Assembly: GCA_963795055.1 (NCBI GenBank)
Contig: CAWCGJ010000001.1
Span: forward strand, 1-64,000
Direction: 5' to 3'
DNA: 64,000 nucleotides
DNA from: JASHPR01 sp963795055
GTDB lineage: Bacteria > Actinomycetota > Actinomycetes > Streptosporangiales > Streptosporangiaceae
Positions 36,565 through 46,021 of this stretch are shown here, piece by piece. The notes under the pieces were generated by a model. It was not told where the DNA came from. It did not search any database and worked only from the letters and a program-made list of their open reading frames with translations. The position numbers and the translations under genes are program-made. The first letter of the stretch is position 1. Each line of letters opens with the position of its first letter.

Positions 36565-38100
36565 TCAGGGCGCCTCGGGCGCGCCGGGCGTTTGGTGACC
36601 GGCCCGGGCGTGTTCCGGCCCGGGCTCGAGGGGCGGCGCGCCGACCGCGCAGTTGATCGTGCATTCGGGCTTGGCGGCGGCCGGCGCCGCGCTCAGCGCG
36701 TCGTTGCGGATCGTGAAGAATGACAGCACCGCGCCGCAGGCGACCAGCGCGGCGCTGGCCACGATCGCGATCCGGAAGCCGTGCAGGAACACCAGCGGGT
36801 GCGACTGCACGTTGCCGGTCAGACCGGCCAGCGGCGGGATCGCGGCGACGAACAGCAGCGACGCTGCCCGGGCGACCGCGTTGTTGACCCCGCTGGCCAC
36901 CCCGGCGCGCCGCACGTCCGCCGTGGCCAGCACGGTCGCGGTGAGCGGCGCTACCACGGCCGACAGGCCCAGCGCGAACACCACGACCGCGGGCAGCACT
37001 TCGGTCAGGTACGAGGTATGCAGCCCGATCCGGGTCATCAGCAGCATCCCGACCGTGACGGCCACCAGCCCGGCCGTCATCGGTTTCCGCGGGCCGATCT
37101 TCTGCGCTAGCGCGCCCGCCCGCGCGGATAGCAGCAGCAGCAAGAGCGTGAGCGGCACCAGCGACGCGCCCGCCGCAATCGGCGAATACCCCGCGACGAC
37201 CTGCAGCGTCACCACGAACAAGAAGAACACCACGCCTATCCCGCCGTACACCACGAACGTGACGAGGTTGACCGCGGTGAACTCCTTCGACGCGAACACG
37301 TTCAGCGGCACCATCGCCTCCGGGTTGCCGGTGCGGGTGCGCTGGCGTTCGGTCAGCACGAACCCCGCGCCGCACGCCACGCCGAGCACGGCCGCCACGA
37401 TGACCGCCAGCCGCGACACGCCCGGCTGCGGTGCCTCGGTCAGCGCGTACGTGACCCCGGCCAGCGCGAGCGCGGCGAGCACCGCGCCGCGCACGTCGAA
37501 CCGGCCCTGCGCGGTCTCGTCCCTGGTCTCGGGGACGTGCCGGACGGCCACCGCCACCACGATCGCCACCAGCGGCAGGTTGATCAGGAACACCCAGCGC
37601 CAGCCCGCCGCGCTCACCAGCCAGCCGCCCAGGAACGGGCCGATCGCGCCCGCGATGCCGCCTAGCCCGGACCAGGCGCCCACCGCCTTCGGCCGGTCCT
37701 CCTTCACGTACGAGGCCTGGATGATCGCCAGCGAGCCGGGAGTGAGCAGCGCGCCGCCGATCCCCTCCAGGGCCCGCGCCGCGATCAACATCTGCACGTC
37801 CACCGCGGCGGCGCACACCGCGGAGGCCACCGCGAACCAGATCGCGCCGAGCACGAACACCCGGCGCCTGCCGTACCGGTCGCCGAGCGAGCCGCCGAGC
37901 AGAATCAGCCCGGCTAGCGTGAGCGTGTAGGCGTTCACGATCCACTGCAGCTGGGCCACCGTCGCGTGCAGATCTTGGCCGATCGTCGGGAGGGCGACGT
38001 TGACGACGGTGGCGTCGAGAAACGCGACCCCGGAGCCGAGCACCGTCGCCAGCAGCACCCAGCGCCCGGCGCGAGACTTCAGCCGGATGCCGGGATCCAT
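36565..38100 (-). CDS. DHA2-type MFS efflux transporter
   Basis: About 511 residues, 14 predicted helices. Marks: LGSGVAFLDATVVNVALPTIG in helix 1, GGSLGDRYGRRRV (motif A), RALEGIGGALLTPGSLAIIQ, and GGIAGAIGPFLGGWLV (motif C). The second half has PIAAGASLVPLTLLLL and DVRRAGVASGVNNAVARAASLL. The tail is long, polar and proline-rich. ATG 38100 (or GTG 38103) is the start. It pumps out drugs or small molecules; the substrate is unknown. It is only distantly similar to the other pump at 12319. There is no regulator alongside. Confidence 0.88.
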   Translation of the reverse strand: MDPGIRLKSRAGRWVLLATVLGSGVAFLDATVVNVALPTIGQDLHATVAQLQWIVNAYTLTLAGLILLGGSLGDRYGRRRVFVLGAIWFAVASAVCAAAVDVQMLIAARALEGIGGALLTPGSLAIIQASYVKEDRPKAVGAWSGLGGIAGAIGPFLGGWLVSAAGWRWVFLINLPLVAIVVAVAVRHVPETRDETAQGRFDVRGAVLAALALAGVTYALTEAPQPGVSRLAVIVAAVLGVACGAGFVLTERQRTRTGNPEAMVPLNVFASKEFTAVNLVTFVVYGGIGVVFFLFVVTLQVVAGYSPIAAGASLVPLTLLLLLLSARAGALAQKIGPRKPMTAGLVAVTVGMLLMTRIGLHTSYLTEVLPAVVVFALGLSAVVAPLTATVLATADVRRAGVASGVNNAVARAASLLFVAAIPPLAGLTGNVQSHPLVFLHGFRIAIVASAALVACGAVLSFFTIRNDALSAAPAAAKPECTINCAVGAPPLEPGPEHARAGHQTPGAPEAP

Positions 38101-38129
38101 CACGCCATCCTGCCACCATGGTCCGGCCC

Positions 38130-38263
38130 CGCCGGGAGGCCGTCGTAATCACCTCGGCGGGAAGAGGGCCAACGCTCAGGAACTCCAGATACTGGTCCAC
38201 CAGCCCGTAACGGACCTGGCCATACCCCGACACGAAACGCACAAGACACGGGAAGTCACTCAT
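38130..38263 (-). pseudogene. N-terminal fragment of a tyrosine recombinase
   Basis: From ATG 38263: MSDFPCLVRFVSGYGQVRYG then LVDQYLEFLS, matching the beginning of the SAM-like core-binding domain of actinobacterial integrases. Family resemblance ends after about 35 residues; the catalytic domain is absent. It is a second integrase relic in the same window. Confidence 0.4.
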
Positions 38264-38649
38264 TTCAGCAACTTCCCAGCCCGGTCCGTGAACAGCCGAG
38301 AGCGACATGGATCACCCGCGTATTAAGCCCCTAGGGTGGTGGTCCGCCTTCCGGCGCGCCGTCCGGGCGGCCCGGCAGGAGGCAGCTCCCCGGTCTGGGC
38401 CAGCTCAGGGGCCCTTGCGGTGTGTGCCCTATCCGCAGTTATGGACGAATGCCGCGCCAGCTGGATTCTCCTCGGCCGCGGCACAGAACGGATGTTCTGA
38501 GCGAGTAGTTGCTCGTCGCTGAGTTTCCGGCGAGCGCAGGCGCCGGCATGCCGGGCCTGGGGAGTGATGCTGAGGCGGCCTGCCCAGCCGCCTGGTCACA
38601 TCCGGCGCCGGACCCCGCTGCAGCCCACCGCGGGCGCGGCCGCGGCGGG
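38264..38649. other. Gap
   Basis: No supported feature. Confidence 0.4.
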
Positions 38650-41298
38650 TCAGGCTTCCTCGAGTGCGTATTCCACCGCGCGTTTGCTCCCGGCGGACCG
38701 GCCCCATGCCTGGGCCTCCTGGAATGCCGAGCCGCCGATCTGGGAGCGCAATGCGGCCAGGACCGGATCGTCGTGCGGGACGCGGGGCACGAAGGCGTCC
38801 AGCCAGCCGCTGCCCCTGGTTTCCAAGATCGAGCGGGCGGCGGCGAACAGGCGGACGGCACGCTGCGGGTTGTCCTGCTGTCCGGCGACGGCCGCCAGGA
38901 CCTCCAGATAGTAGGCGGCGCTGGTTTCGTCGCCGGCCTGGGCCGCCAGGGCGAGCCCGTCCTGCAGGTGTCCGGCCGCGCCGGCCAGGTCGCCCTGGGC
39001 CTGCCTGGCCAGCGCCAGGTCGTACAGCGAGGTGAGCAGGGTGACCCGGTCCTGGGCCCGGCGGGCCACGGCCAGGCCGTCGGTGAACAGGTGCGCCGCG
39101 GCGTCGTTATCGCCCTGGTCGAGCCGGATCTGGCCGAGGGCGTTATCCGCGATGGCGACTGTCAGCAGCGGCCGGAGCCTGCCGAACCCGGTGGGGTCGT
39201 CGTCGCGCAGCTCGCGCAGCAAGGCCTGGGCCTGGTCAAGGAGTTTGCTGGCGGCGGCGTCGTCGCGGCGGCGTGCCGCAAGCTGGCACAGATAGGCCAG
39301 GACCAGCGCGTTCATCGTCACCGATACCGCCGGCTTTTCGTTGTCCTGCTTGTACAACGGCAGCGTCTGCTCCAGCAGCTGCCGCGCCCGTGCCGGATCT
39401 CCGTTGGCGACGAGGATGAACCCGGCTTGGCTCAGCGCCAGCGCGTGCGGAAGTGGCGGCAGGTCCTGGCTGCCGGCCACGAAGTCGTCGCCCAGCCGGG
39501 CCAGCTCTGCGGCGTGGCCGCGCAGCCACCAGAACCTCTGGGTGGCCCGGCTCAGGTACACGGCCTGTTCGAGCGGGCCGTGGCTAGCCAGCCAGGACAT
39601 CGCGGCCAGCAGGTTGTCGTGCTCGGCCTCCAGCCGGTCCAGCCACGCCAGCTGCCCCGGGCCGGCGAGCTCGGCCGTGGCCGGCCCGGCCAGGGCCAGG
39701 AAATAGGCGGCGTGCCGGTCGTGGGCCTGCTCCCAGTCGCCGCTGCCGCGCAGCCGTTCCAGCGCGTACTCGCGGATGGTCTCCAGCAGCGAGAACCGCG
39801 GCTCGCCGCTGCGGGTTTGCGGCCGGACCAGGCTGCTGTCCACCAGCGCGCCCAGCGTGTCCATCACCGGCCCCGGTTCCCCGGCCTGGCCCTCGGCCGG
39901 GGGACCGGCGCCGATGGCTTCGGCCGCTGGCAGGCTGAACGACCCGGCGAACACGCCGAGCCGGGCGAACAGCGCCTGCTCGCCGGCCGGCAGCAGGCCG
40001 AAGCTCCAGTCCAGGGTGTTGCGCAGGGTCTGCTGCCGTTCGGGAAGGTCGCGGGCCCCGCCGGTCAGCAGGCTGAACCTCTGGCCCAGCCGCGACAGCA
40101 GCTCCTGTGGTGGCAGCAGCCGGACCCGGGCTGCGGCCAGCTCGATGGCCAGCGGCAGCCCGTCCAGCCGGCGGCAGATCTCCGCGACCGCTCCCGCGTT
40201 GCCGCCGGTCAGCTCGAAGCCCGGGTCCGCAGCGTGCGCCCGCTCGGCGAACAGGTCCACCGAGGCGTAGCGGCACAGCTGTCCGGGGTCCGGGGCCGCG
40301 TCGGCGGGCGGGACCGGCAGCGGGGGTACCGGGAACTCGTGCTCGCCGGACAGCCGCAGCACCGCCCGGCTGGTCACCAGCACCACCAAGTCCGGAGCGG
40401 CCGCCAGCAGCCCGGCCAGCAGCGGAGCCGCGCCGATGACCTGCTCGAAGTTGTCCAGCGCCAGCAGCAGCCGCCGGGGCCGCAGGTAGGACTCCAGGTC
40501 GGTGCTCAGCTGCCCGGCCGACGTGCTCAACCCAAGCCCCGCGGCGATCGCGGCCGCTACCAGGTCCGCAGCGGACACCGCGGCCAGCTCCACGAACCCC
40601 ACCCCGCCGGCGAACCCCGGGCCGAGCCGCCCCGCCGCCTCCACCATCAGCCGGCTCTTCCCGACCCCGCCCGGACCAGTCAAGGTCACCAGCCGCACCC
40701 CCTCCCGGGCGACCAGGTCCTCGATCGCGGCGGCCTCCCGGTCGCGGCCCAGCAGCGGCGCGGCCGGCACTGGAAGCGCCCCGGCCAGCCGCGCCCCGCC
40801 CGCGGCGGCCTGACCGCGCCGGGTCATCTCGAACCGCTCGCTCAGCAGCACCGCCAGGTCGTTCTCAACCAGCTGCTGCAACCCGGCCGGATCGGAAAAA
40901 TGCTGGTAGGAGACGCCGCCCTCGTCCCGGATCCGGTCCAGCAGCTCGGTCAGCCGCGGCTCGCGGTCCGGCGCCGGCCTCTTGACGTAGATCAACCGGG
41001 GCAGCCCAGCCGACAACCGGTACTCATCCTCCAGCCCGGAGATCTGCTCGCCCGGCGCGACCCAGCCATAGCTCTGCCAGTAGATCCCGACGAACACCTG
41101 GCTCTGTTCCAGATACGCCCGGTACACCGATCGCGGCGGGTGCGGCCGGGCGCCCAGCTCGAACATCACCGGCACCAGCCGCAGCCTGGTCACCGCGTCC
41201 CGCACCGCCTGCCGCTCGGCGGCCAGCTCGCCCAGCGTCGAGCTCACGAACACCCGCACTCGCTGATCAGGCGTGCGGATCATATCTGGCTCGGCCAT
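38650..41298 (-). CDS. DUF4062 + NB-ARC (STAND) ATPase + TPR protein
   Basis: About 882 residues. The N-terminal DUF4062 domain (VRVFVSSTLGELAAERQAVRDAV; SQVFVGIYWQSYGWVAPGEQISGLEDEY) belongs to a TIR/SIR2-like fold group often used as an effector or sensor. A STAND ATPase follows with LTGPGGVGKSRL (Walker A), LLALDNFEQV (Walker B), LVTSR and GLPLAIELAAARVR, then a winged-helix stretch and TPR-like repeats to the end. Such proteins oligomerise on ligand binding; some serve in antiviral defence, others in regulation. There is no partner gene, and no DNA-binding domain is visible. ATG 41298 is preferred; ATG 41358 is possible. Confidence 0.85.
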   Translation of the reverse strand: MAEPDMIRTPDQRVRVFVSSTLGELAAERQAVRDAVTRLRLVPVMFELGARPHPPRSVYRAYLEQSQVFVGIYWQSYGWVAPGEQISGLEDEYRLSAGLPRLIYVKRPAPDREPRLTELLDRIRDEGGVSYQHFSDPAGLQQLVENDLAVLLSERFEMTRRGQAAAGGARLAGALPVPAAPLLGRDREAAAIEDLVAREGVRLVTLTGPGGVGKSRLMVEAAGRLGPGFAGGVGFVELAAVSAADLVAAAIAAGLGLSTSAGQLSTDLESYLRPRRLLLALDNFEQVIGAAPLLAGLLAAAPDLVVLVTSRAVLRLSGEHEFPVPPLPVPPADAAPDPGQLCRYASVDLFAERAHAADPGFELTGGNAGAVAEICRRLDGLPLAIELAAARVRLLPPQELLSRLGQRFSLLTGGARDLPERQQTLRNTLDWSFGLLPAGEQALFARLGVFAGSFSLPAAEAIGAGPPAEGQAGEPGPVMDTLGALVDSSLVRPQTRSGEPRFSLLETIREYALERLRGSGDWEQAHDRHAAYFLALAGPATAELAGPGQLAWLDRLEAEHDNLLAAMSWLASHGPLEQAVYLSRATQRFWWLRGHAAELARLGDDFVAGSQDLPPLPHALALSQAGFILVANGDPARARQLLEQTLPLYKQDNEKPAVSVTMNALVLAYLCQLAARRRDDAAASKLLDQAQALLRELRDDDPTGFGRLRPLLTVAIADNALGQIRLDQGDNDAAAHLFTDGLAVARRAQDRVTLLTSLYDLALARQAQGDLAGAAGHLQDGLALAAQAGDETSAAYYLEVLAAVAGQQDNPQRAVRLFAAARSILETRGSGWLDAFVPRVPHDDPVLAALRSQIGGSAFQEAQAWGRSAGSKRAVEYALEEA

Positions 41299-41770
41299 AA
41301 TGTCCCACGCGCTTTCGCTACTGCCGCCAACGACCTGATCCATGATCACATGGCACACTCACGAGTAGCGGGTCAGATCCCCGCTCATGGCGCATGAGGG
41401 CTGCCCGTCCAGCGATCCGGCCCGCACATATCCGGACGTAATGCACTGCGGCGCACCGCACGTCCAGCCGGGTCATCGACCGCGCCTATTCGATAGGGCG
41501 CACGCCGGGCTAAATGCAGATCACGTTCAGTGACCGACCCAGTCTGGGATGAACACGCAAATAGCCGCCGCTATTCGGGTGATGGTGGTCCGGTATGTGG
41601 TGCGGCGGCCCAGCATTGGTGATCATGACAGCGGCTCGCCGAAAAGTTCCTCGCTGCCGCTGGCCCTGAGGAGGAAGGCGAACTAGTGCGGGCCGCCGAC
41701 GGCCCGGCGCGCGGGTCGCGTGGCGGGTGTTGCTTGCCGAATCGCGGGCCACGATGCCCTCTGAGGCCGG
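41299..41770. other. Gap
   Basis: No gene supported. It includes the promoter of the DUF4062 gene. Codon patterns in the open frames look random. Confidence 0.4.
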
Positions 41771-42361
41771 TCAGCCGGCGCGGACAGCGATCCCCGGGTA
41801 GTCGAGCACCAGGCCGGACTCGTCGTAGATCAGGCGGGCCGCGAAGCTGAAGGCGGGCGCGGCGTAGTCATACCGCTGGCAGGAGGCCTCATCGGCAGTG
41901 CGCGCGTAGGCCTGCTCTAGCCGTTCTGCCGCCAGGCCGACGGCGCGGACATAGGCAGCGGGAGCGGCCTCCCGGGCGCCTACCGGCAGGCCCATCCGCC
42001 GCACGGGCAGCGCGTTGGTCATCGCCGAGGCCTCCAAGTCCACGTCCAGGCAGCCGTCCAGGTGGCGCGCGGGCTTGCCGTCGACCAGCCAGTGGCCGGC
42101 GCCGTCAGCCTCCAGCAGAGCCGAGTTGAACCCGCCAGCGGACCTGCCGCGGATCCGTGCGCTGCGGGTCACCCAGGCAGCGTCGACCTCGATGGCGTAC
42201 TCGACCGCCCAGGTCGCGCCATCCTCGATCGCGGTCGTCCAGCCCTCGATGCGGCATCCGTCGCTGCGGGCGCCGAAGTACACCACCTCGAAGCCCGATC
42301 GGGCACCCCGGTGGTGCCAGGCCGCGGTCGCGGGGACCGGCGCGAAGGACACGGCAACCAC
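41771..42361 (-). CDS. Putative glycolipid-binding protein (DUF1089-like)
   Basis: About 196 residues of the family once named DUF1089, now putative glycolipid-binding. Marks: WHHRGARSGFEVVYF near the N-terminus, then DGCRIEGWTTAIEDG, HWLVDGKPARHLDGCLDVDLEASAMTNALPVRRM and YDYAAPAFSFAARLIYDESGLVLDYPGIAVRA. GTG 42361 or 42352 is chosen because homologues begin just before the first motif; the frame opens further upstream to 42448. Single-gene unit. Confidence 0.75.
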   Translation of the reverse strand: MVAVSFAPVPATAAWHHRGARSGFEVVYFGARSDGCRIEGWTTAIEDGATWAVEYAIEVDAAWVTRSARIRGRSAGGFNSALLEADGAGHWLVDGKPARHLDGCLDVDLEASAMTNALPVRRMGLPVGAREAAPAAYVRAVGLAAERLEQAYARTADEASCQRYDYAAPAFSFAARLIYDESGLVLDYPGIAVRAG

Positions 42362-42670
42362 AATCCCACTGACGCCGACCGCGCCCAAGCCAGCACGCCG
42401 GGGCCGTCCGGCAACCACGCTGCGTTGTTCCGCCGTAGATGACGCCACCTGAACCTATGGGAGCAGATCACACGCGCGGGCGTATGAATGGTCTGACCTG
42501 TGCCCTCCGTACCAGCCTGCCGGTCGCGGAGCGTGACGGCGTGGGCAGACGACGCCGTCAGGAGGTCGCGCGCGGACCCTTCTCGGTGGCGGTCGGGGCG
42601 TTGCGGTCCCCGGTCAAGCGCCCGGTATTCGCCGAGGACCACGCCGTGGTCGTCGGCCTAGAGTGGCGTG

Positions 42671-43345
42671 ATGAAGCTTCTCCTTACCGATTCCGGTGTC
42701 AGGAACGCAAGCATGCTGGCGGCGCTGGTCGATCTCCTGGGCAAACCGATCGCCGAGGCCAGCGCCCTCTGCATCCCCACCGCAGGATACGGGGGCCCTT
42801 ACGGGGATCCGGGCGGGCCATGGCGTTTCATCAGCGGGCGGTCCCCTAGTCCCATGACCGAGTTGGGGTGGAAGTCGGTGGGCGCTCTGGAGCTGACCTC
42901 CCTTCCCAGCATCGACAAGGACCGCTGGGTCTCCTGGGTCCGGGAGGCAGACGTTCTGCTGGTGAACGGCGGCGACGCGCTGTATTTGTGCCACTGGATG
43001 CGGGAGTCCGGGCTGGCCGGCCTCCTCCCGTCGCTGCGTGACACGGTCTACGTCGGGCTCAGTGCCGGGAGCATGGTGCTGACCCCCCGTATCGGGGAGG
43101 ACTTCGTCGACTGGAAGCCGCCCACCGGTGGTGACAGCATGCTGGGAGTTGTCGATTTCTCCATCTTCCCGCACCTCGACAGCTCGGACCGTCCGGACAG
43201 AACCATGGCCGAGGCGGAACGGTGGGCCGCCGGGATAAAGGGCCCGGCGTACGCCATCGACGCTCAGACCGCCATCAAGGTGACCGGCGGCAGCGTCGAG
43301 GTCATCTCTGAGGGGCACTGGAAGCTGTTCAACCCGGCAGGATGA
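42671..43345 (+). CDS. Peptidase E/S51-like protein
   Basis: 224 residues of the S51 (dipeptidase E) family, with a class I glutamine-amidotransferase-like fold. The nucleophile is in VGLSAGSMVL. Other marks are DVLLVNGGDALYL, GVVDFSIFPHLD and YAIDAQTAIKV. Cytoplasmic; the family cleaves Asp-X dipeptides or cyanophycin-like substrates. ATG 42671 is the second of two adjacent start codons (GTG 42668). The 230 bases before it are gene-free. Confidence 0.82.
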   Translation: MKLLLTDSGVRNASMLAALVDLLGKPIAEASALCIPTAGYGGPYGDPGGPWRFISGRSPSPMTELGWKSVGALELTSLPSIDKDRWVSWVREADVLLVNGGDALYLCHWMRESGLAGLLPSLRDTVYVGLSAGSMVLTPRIGEDFVDWKPPTGGDSMLGVVDFSIFPHLDSSDRPDRTMAEAERWAAGIKGPAYAIDAQTAIKVTGGSVEVISEGHWKLFNPAG

Positions 43346-43541
43346 ACGTCGACGAGCTCTCCGCGCCGGGGCCGGAGCGTGAGTCATTCCGCGTCGCTGA
43401 CTCGGCCTGACGCCTGGGGCGACGGCCGGTTCCGCGGGCGAGCGCGCGGCGATATTCAGCGTGACCGAGGCACTGGACCGGGTCGGGACCGCCTAGCGGG
43501 ACGGCGGCTGGCCGGCCCCCTAGCGTGCCGCGTGGGCCGCC

Positions 43542-43668
43542 GCGAAGCCGCAGGCGGAACTGGTCGTCCTGCGCGGCCACGACGGCTACGTGAATGCGGT
43601 GTGCACGATGCCGGCCGGAGGGCGCACCCTCCTCGCCTCCGCCGGCGACGACCGGAGGGTGCGCTGTG
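43542..43668 (+). pseudogene. WD40-repeat fragment
   Basis: Frame AKPQAELVVLRGHDGYVNAVC then TMPAGGRTLLASAGDDRRVR is one typical WD40 blade of actinobacterial repeat proteins. It has no start. It ends exactly where att flank type Y begins (43668), so the rest of the gene was lost at the junction. Confidence 0.55.
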
Positions 43669-43709
43669 CGATGGGTGCTTTCCGGGCACTCAGGAGGGAC
43701 ATCCGTGCA

Positions 43710-43753
43710 CTTTTAATCCGTGGGTTCTGGGTTCGAGCCCCAGGCGCCCCACC
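43710..43753 (+). repeat. tRNA-Lys 3'-end fragment, att-like core copy 3
   Basis: Identical in its 44 bases to copy 1 at 11491. Left flank type Y (as copy 2), right flank type A (as copy 1). The 5' half of the tRNA is absent. Confidence 0.8.
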
Positions 43754-43783
43754 AGCGAAAAACCTGACTTGTTGATCTTCGTG

Positions 43784-43808
43784 CGTGGGACGAGTGCTTT
43801 GTCCCACG
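43784..43808 (+). terminator. Hairpin downstream of tRNA-Lys fragment copy 3
   Basis: CGTGGGAC pairs with GTCCCACG around a 9-base loop. It occupies the same place as the hairpin after copy 1 and keeps pairing by a compensatory base change. Probably the terminator of the ancestral tRNA gene. Confidence 0.5.
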
Positions 43809-43979
43809 AAACAGCGCCCACCTTGCCCGCGGGTAGAGCGTTCGATCACGGAAAGTGACGGCCAGTCCTGAGCACCGGAAACAGAACGGCTCCGTGGCCG
43901 CCGCCCTCGCGGCGGTTGCCGTCAGCGCCGCCGCGATCACCGGCCTGAGCGCCGCGGCGGCCAATGCCGCGCCGGGCGG

Positions 43980-44318
43980 CGCGCCGACGCGCGCGAGCAG
44001 CTGCGCACGGCCCACGACATGCTCGCCGCGATCGGCATGGAGGCATTTGCCGAGCGCGCCCGCCGGGAGCTGGCGGCCACCGGCGAGAAGGCGCGAAAGC
44101 GCGGCGTCGAGACCGTCACACTGACCGCCCAGGAGGCCTACATCGCCCGGCTGGCCCGCGACGGCCGGACCAACCCGGAGATCGGCGCCCAGCTGTTCCT
44201 GTCCGCCCGCACGGTCGAATGGCACCTGCGCAAGATATACACCAAGCTCGGCATCGGCTCCCGCCGCGACCTGCACTCCGCGCTGGTGCAGCTGGGGCGA
44301 GACGGCCCGCCGTCCTAG
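43980..44318 (+). pseudogene. C-terminal fragment of a LuxR-type regulator
   Basis: The frame from about 43980 reads ADAREQLRTAHDMLAAIGME-AFAERARRELAATGEKARKR, then the helix-turn-helix LTAQEAYIARLARDGRTNPEIG...FLSARTVEWHLRKIYTKLGI. This is the end of a large LAL-type LuxR regulator; the ATPase part is missing. A start at ATG 44019 would give 99 residues with an intact DNA-binding domain, so some activity cannot be excluded. Confidence 0.65.
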
Positions 44319-44443
44319 GTGACCAGGCATTCCATGGGTGGCGCCTTCCGGGGACGTGGGCTGATACCACCGCCCGTCCGGTGAAGAGAATTTCAATCGT
44401 GCCGAACGGACGGCGGCCTGACCGTCCGCATATGGGCTTGCTC

Positions 44444-45163
44444 CTAGCGGAAGGTGACGTCGGCGATGTCGATGGCAATGGAGACGGAATCTCGAACCGG
44501 GGTGCCGTCGGGGTTGCGTACGTAGACCCGGCGGCGGGTCGGGACCATGATCCCGTCGAGCTCGCGGTAGGCGGATGGGTAGTGCGCGGCCGGGCCGCCG
44601 CCCAGGATGTCGACGCTGTAGTCCAAGCGGCGGAGCAGCCCGGCGTCGTCGAAGTAGTAGGTCTGCTCGCGGTGGTGCGCCACGATCGTGTCCGGGTAGG
44701 TGACCAGCAGGGCGCGCCAAGTCTGCCCGTCCTCGTGCCACGGTGCGATCTCCTCGGCGGTGAAGTCGGCCCGGGCGAAGATGAACGGGGCGACGAAGTA
44801 GTTCCAGTTGGCCTCGCCGGCGAAGTAGGCGGCCTGGAACTCGTCCCACGGCGCAGCGCGGGTCGTCCCGATGAACGCGGCCGCGGGATTACGGCGCTCG
44901 GCCAGCAGCACGCCGTCGGTAGTCTCGATCGTCTGCCGGTACGGCTCCCAGGTCGCGTACTGGCCGGGCCGCGGAAACGGGCTGATGATCAGCCGCTGGT
45001 CGCGGGTCTCGCCGGACAGCACCACGCCGTCGAGCAGACCGGGCTGGCCCTTCAGCGTCCATATCGCGCCGGTGATCGAGGCGGCGACGCGGAACCGTTC
45101 GATCTGCTCCCAGCGCCGCGCGCCGCCATGCGCTTCGATGGCCAGTTTCAACAGTTCGTTCAC
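44444..45163 (-). CDS. Conserved hypothetical protein (LolA-like beta-rich fold?)
   Basis: 239 residues from GTG 45163, which sits nine bases after GGAGG; ATG 45172 touches the binding site and is less likely. Sequence marks: LLKLAIEAHGGARRWEQIERF, WTLKGQPGLLDGVVLSGETRDQR, EEIAPWHEDGQTWRALLVTYPD, HHREQTYYFDDAGLLRRLDYSV and DGIMVPTRRRVYVR. The pattern recalls outer-membrane lipoprotein-sorting-like proteins, but there is no signal peptide, so it is probably cytoplasmic. Function unknown. Confidence 0.65.
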   Translation of the reverse strand: MNELLKLAIEAHGGARRWEQIERFRVAASITGAIWTLKGQPGLLDGVVLSGETRDQRLIISPFPRPGQYATWEPYRQTIETTDGVLLAERRNPAAAFIGTTRAAPWDEFQAAYFAGEANWNYFVAPFIFARADFTAEEIAPWHEDGQTWRALLVTYPDTIVAHHREQTYYFDDAGLLRRLDYSVDILGGGPAAHYPSAYRELDGIMVPTRRRVYVRNPDGTPVRDSVSIAIDIADVTFR

Positions 45164-45219
45164 TGCGATCATCCTCCGGAGATAAGCTGCCGGCCCCCGT
45201 TGTTCGCCTAGCCTTCTTG

Positions 45220-45265
45220 TGGTTTCTCTGGCTTCGAGCGTCTGGTTTCTCTGGCTTCGAGCGTC
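45220..45265 (+). repeat. Perfect 2 x 23-bp tandem repeat
   Basis: The 23-base unit beginning TGGTTTCTCTGGCTTCGAGC occurs twice in a row, without mismatch, in the gap 45164-45709. That gap holds no gene I can name. Confidence 0.8.
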
Positions 45266-45709
45266 GTCCCTGGGCGGCCCGATCGCGCCGGTGAACTCCC
45301 TGGCCTGCACCCTGGTCCGCAATGCGCAGGCCGATCCGAACCGCGCAGCCCGGTCAGCTGCAGACCTGGGCGCTGCCCGTAGACGCCGCCTCCCAGATGC
45401 TGGCCAGCCTCTGCGGCGTCCCCGGCCCAGGCAGCAACTAAGGCCCAGCTTCGCAACATGTAATAACAGGGCCGCCGCAGCCTGAAAGTGCCTTCTCCCC
45501 GGCCGCTGATGCCCCGATGGTGCCGGCGTGCATGACACCGAAGCGGGCGCCTGCGGATGGCCAGGCGGCTCGGCGTTGACCCCTAGCGCGGGATGTGATG
45601 AGCTAATCCCGCGCGGCGGCGCGGCTCGTGACCAGCATGTCACTGACACATCAGGAGCCGGCTCGCTGGCGGCGTGCGGGGCTGGCCAGCTAGGGGTGGG
45701 GGGATCACC

Positions 45710-46021
45710 GTGGATTACGTTGCGTTGCTGAGTTTCCGTTCTTCACTATCGGCTGCCGAGCGAGATGGCGCTTTGATGCGCCGGGCCGCATGGCAGTACC
45801 CGGAGGGCATTCGCCCGATCGCCGAGTACTGGCCCACCGCCGCGGCGGTGCAGGTCGTCACCATCTTTTCAGCCGACAGCTTCGACAAGGTGATGGAAGT
45901 CCTCTTCGAGTGGAACGACGTATTTGACATAGACATCCACCCTGCTGTCTCAGCGGAAGAGGGCCTGAGGATCGGGCCTGAGGTATTCGGACGACTGCCG
46001 CGGATGCAGCAGCAGCCTTAA
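45710..46021 (+). CDS. DUF3303-like small protein
   Basis: 103 residues from GTG 45710. The frame MDYVALLSFRSSLSAAERDG, then YPEGIRPIAEYWPTAAAVQVVTIFSADSFDKVMEVLFEWNDVFDIDIHPAVSAEEGL, resembles DUF3303/YCII-like alpha-beta barrel proteins. It may bind a small molecule; the family has no proven reaction. Single gene. Confidence 0.65.
   Translation: MDYVALLSFRSSLSAAERDGALMRRAAWQYPEGIRPIAEYWPTAAAVQVVTIFSADSFDKVMEVLFEWNDVFDIDIHPAVSAEEGLRIGPEVFGRLPRMQQQP

Noticed and set aside
36347..38308. A 653-residue minus-strand frame overlapping the DHA2 pump
   Set aside because: Only its first ~35 residues resemble anything (integrase N-terminus); the rest is an out-of-frame reading of the pump gene.
38509..41397. 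A 962-residue frame on the plus strand
   Set aside because: It is the antisense shadow of the DUF4062-NB-ARC gene; Gln/Arg/Gly-rich with no motifs. Similar long antisense frames at 47463-49895, 53658-55526 and 31027-32475 were dismissed for the same reason.
43855..44124. A secreted protein with an Ala-rich signal-like N-terminus
   Set aside because: The frame loses all regularity after about 45 residues and overlaps the better-supported LuxR fragment.
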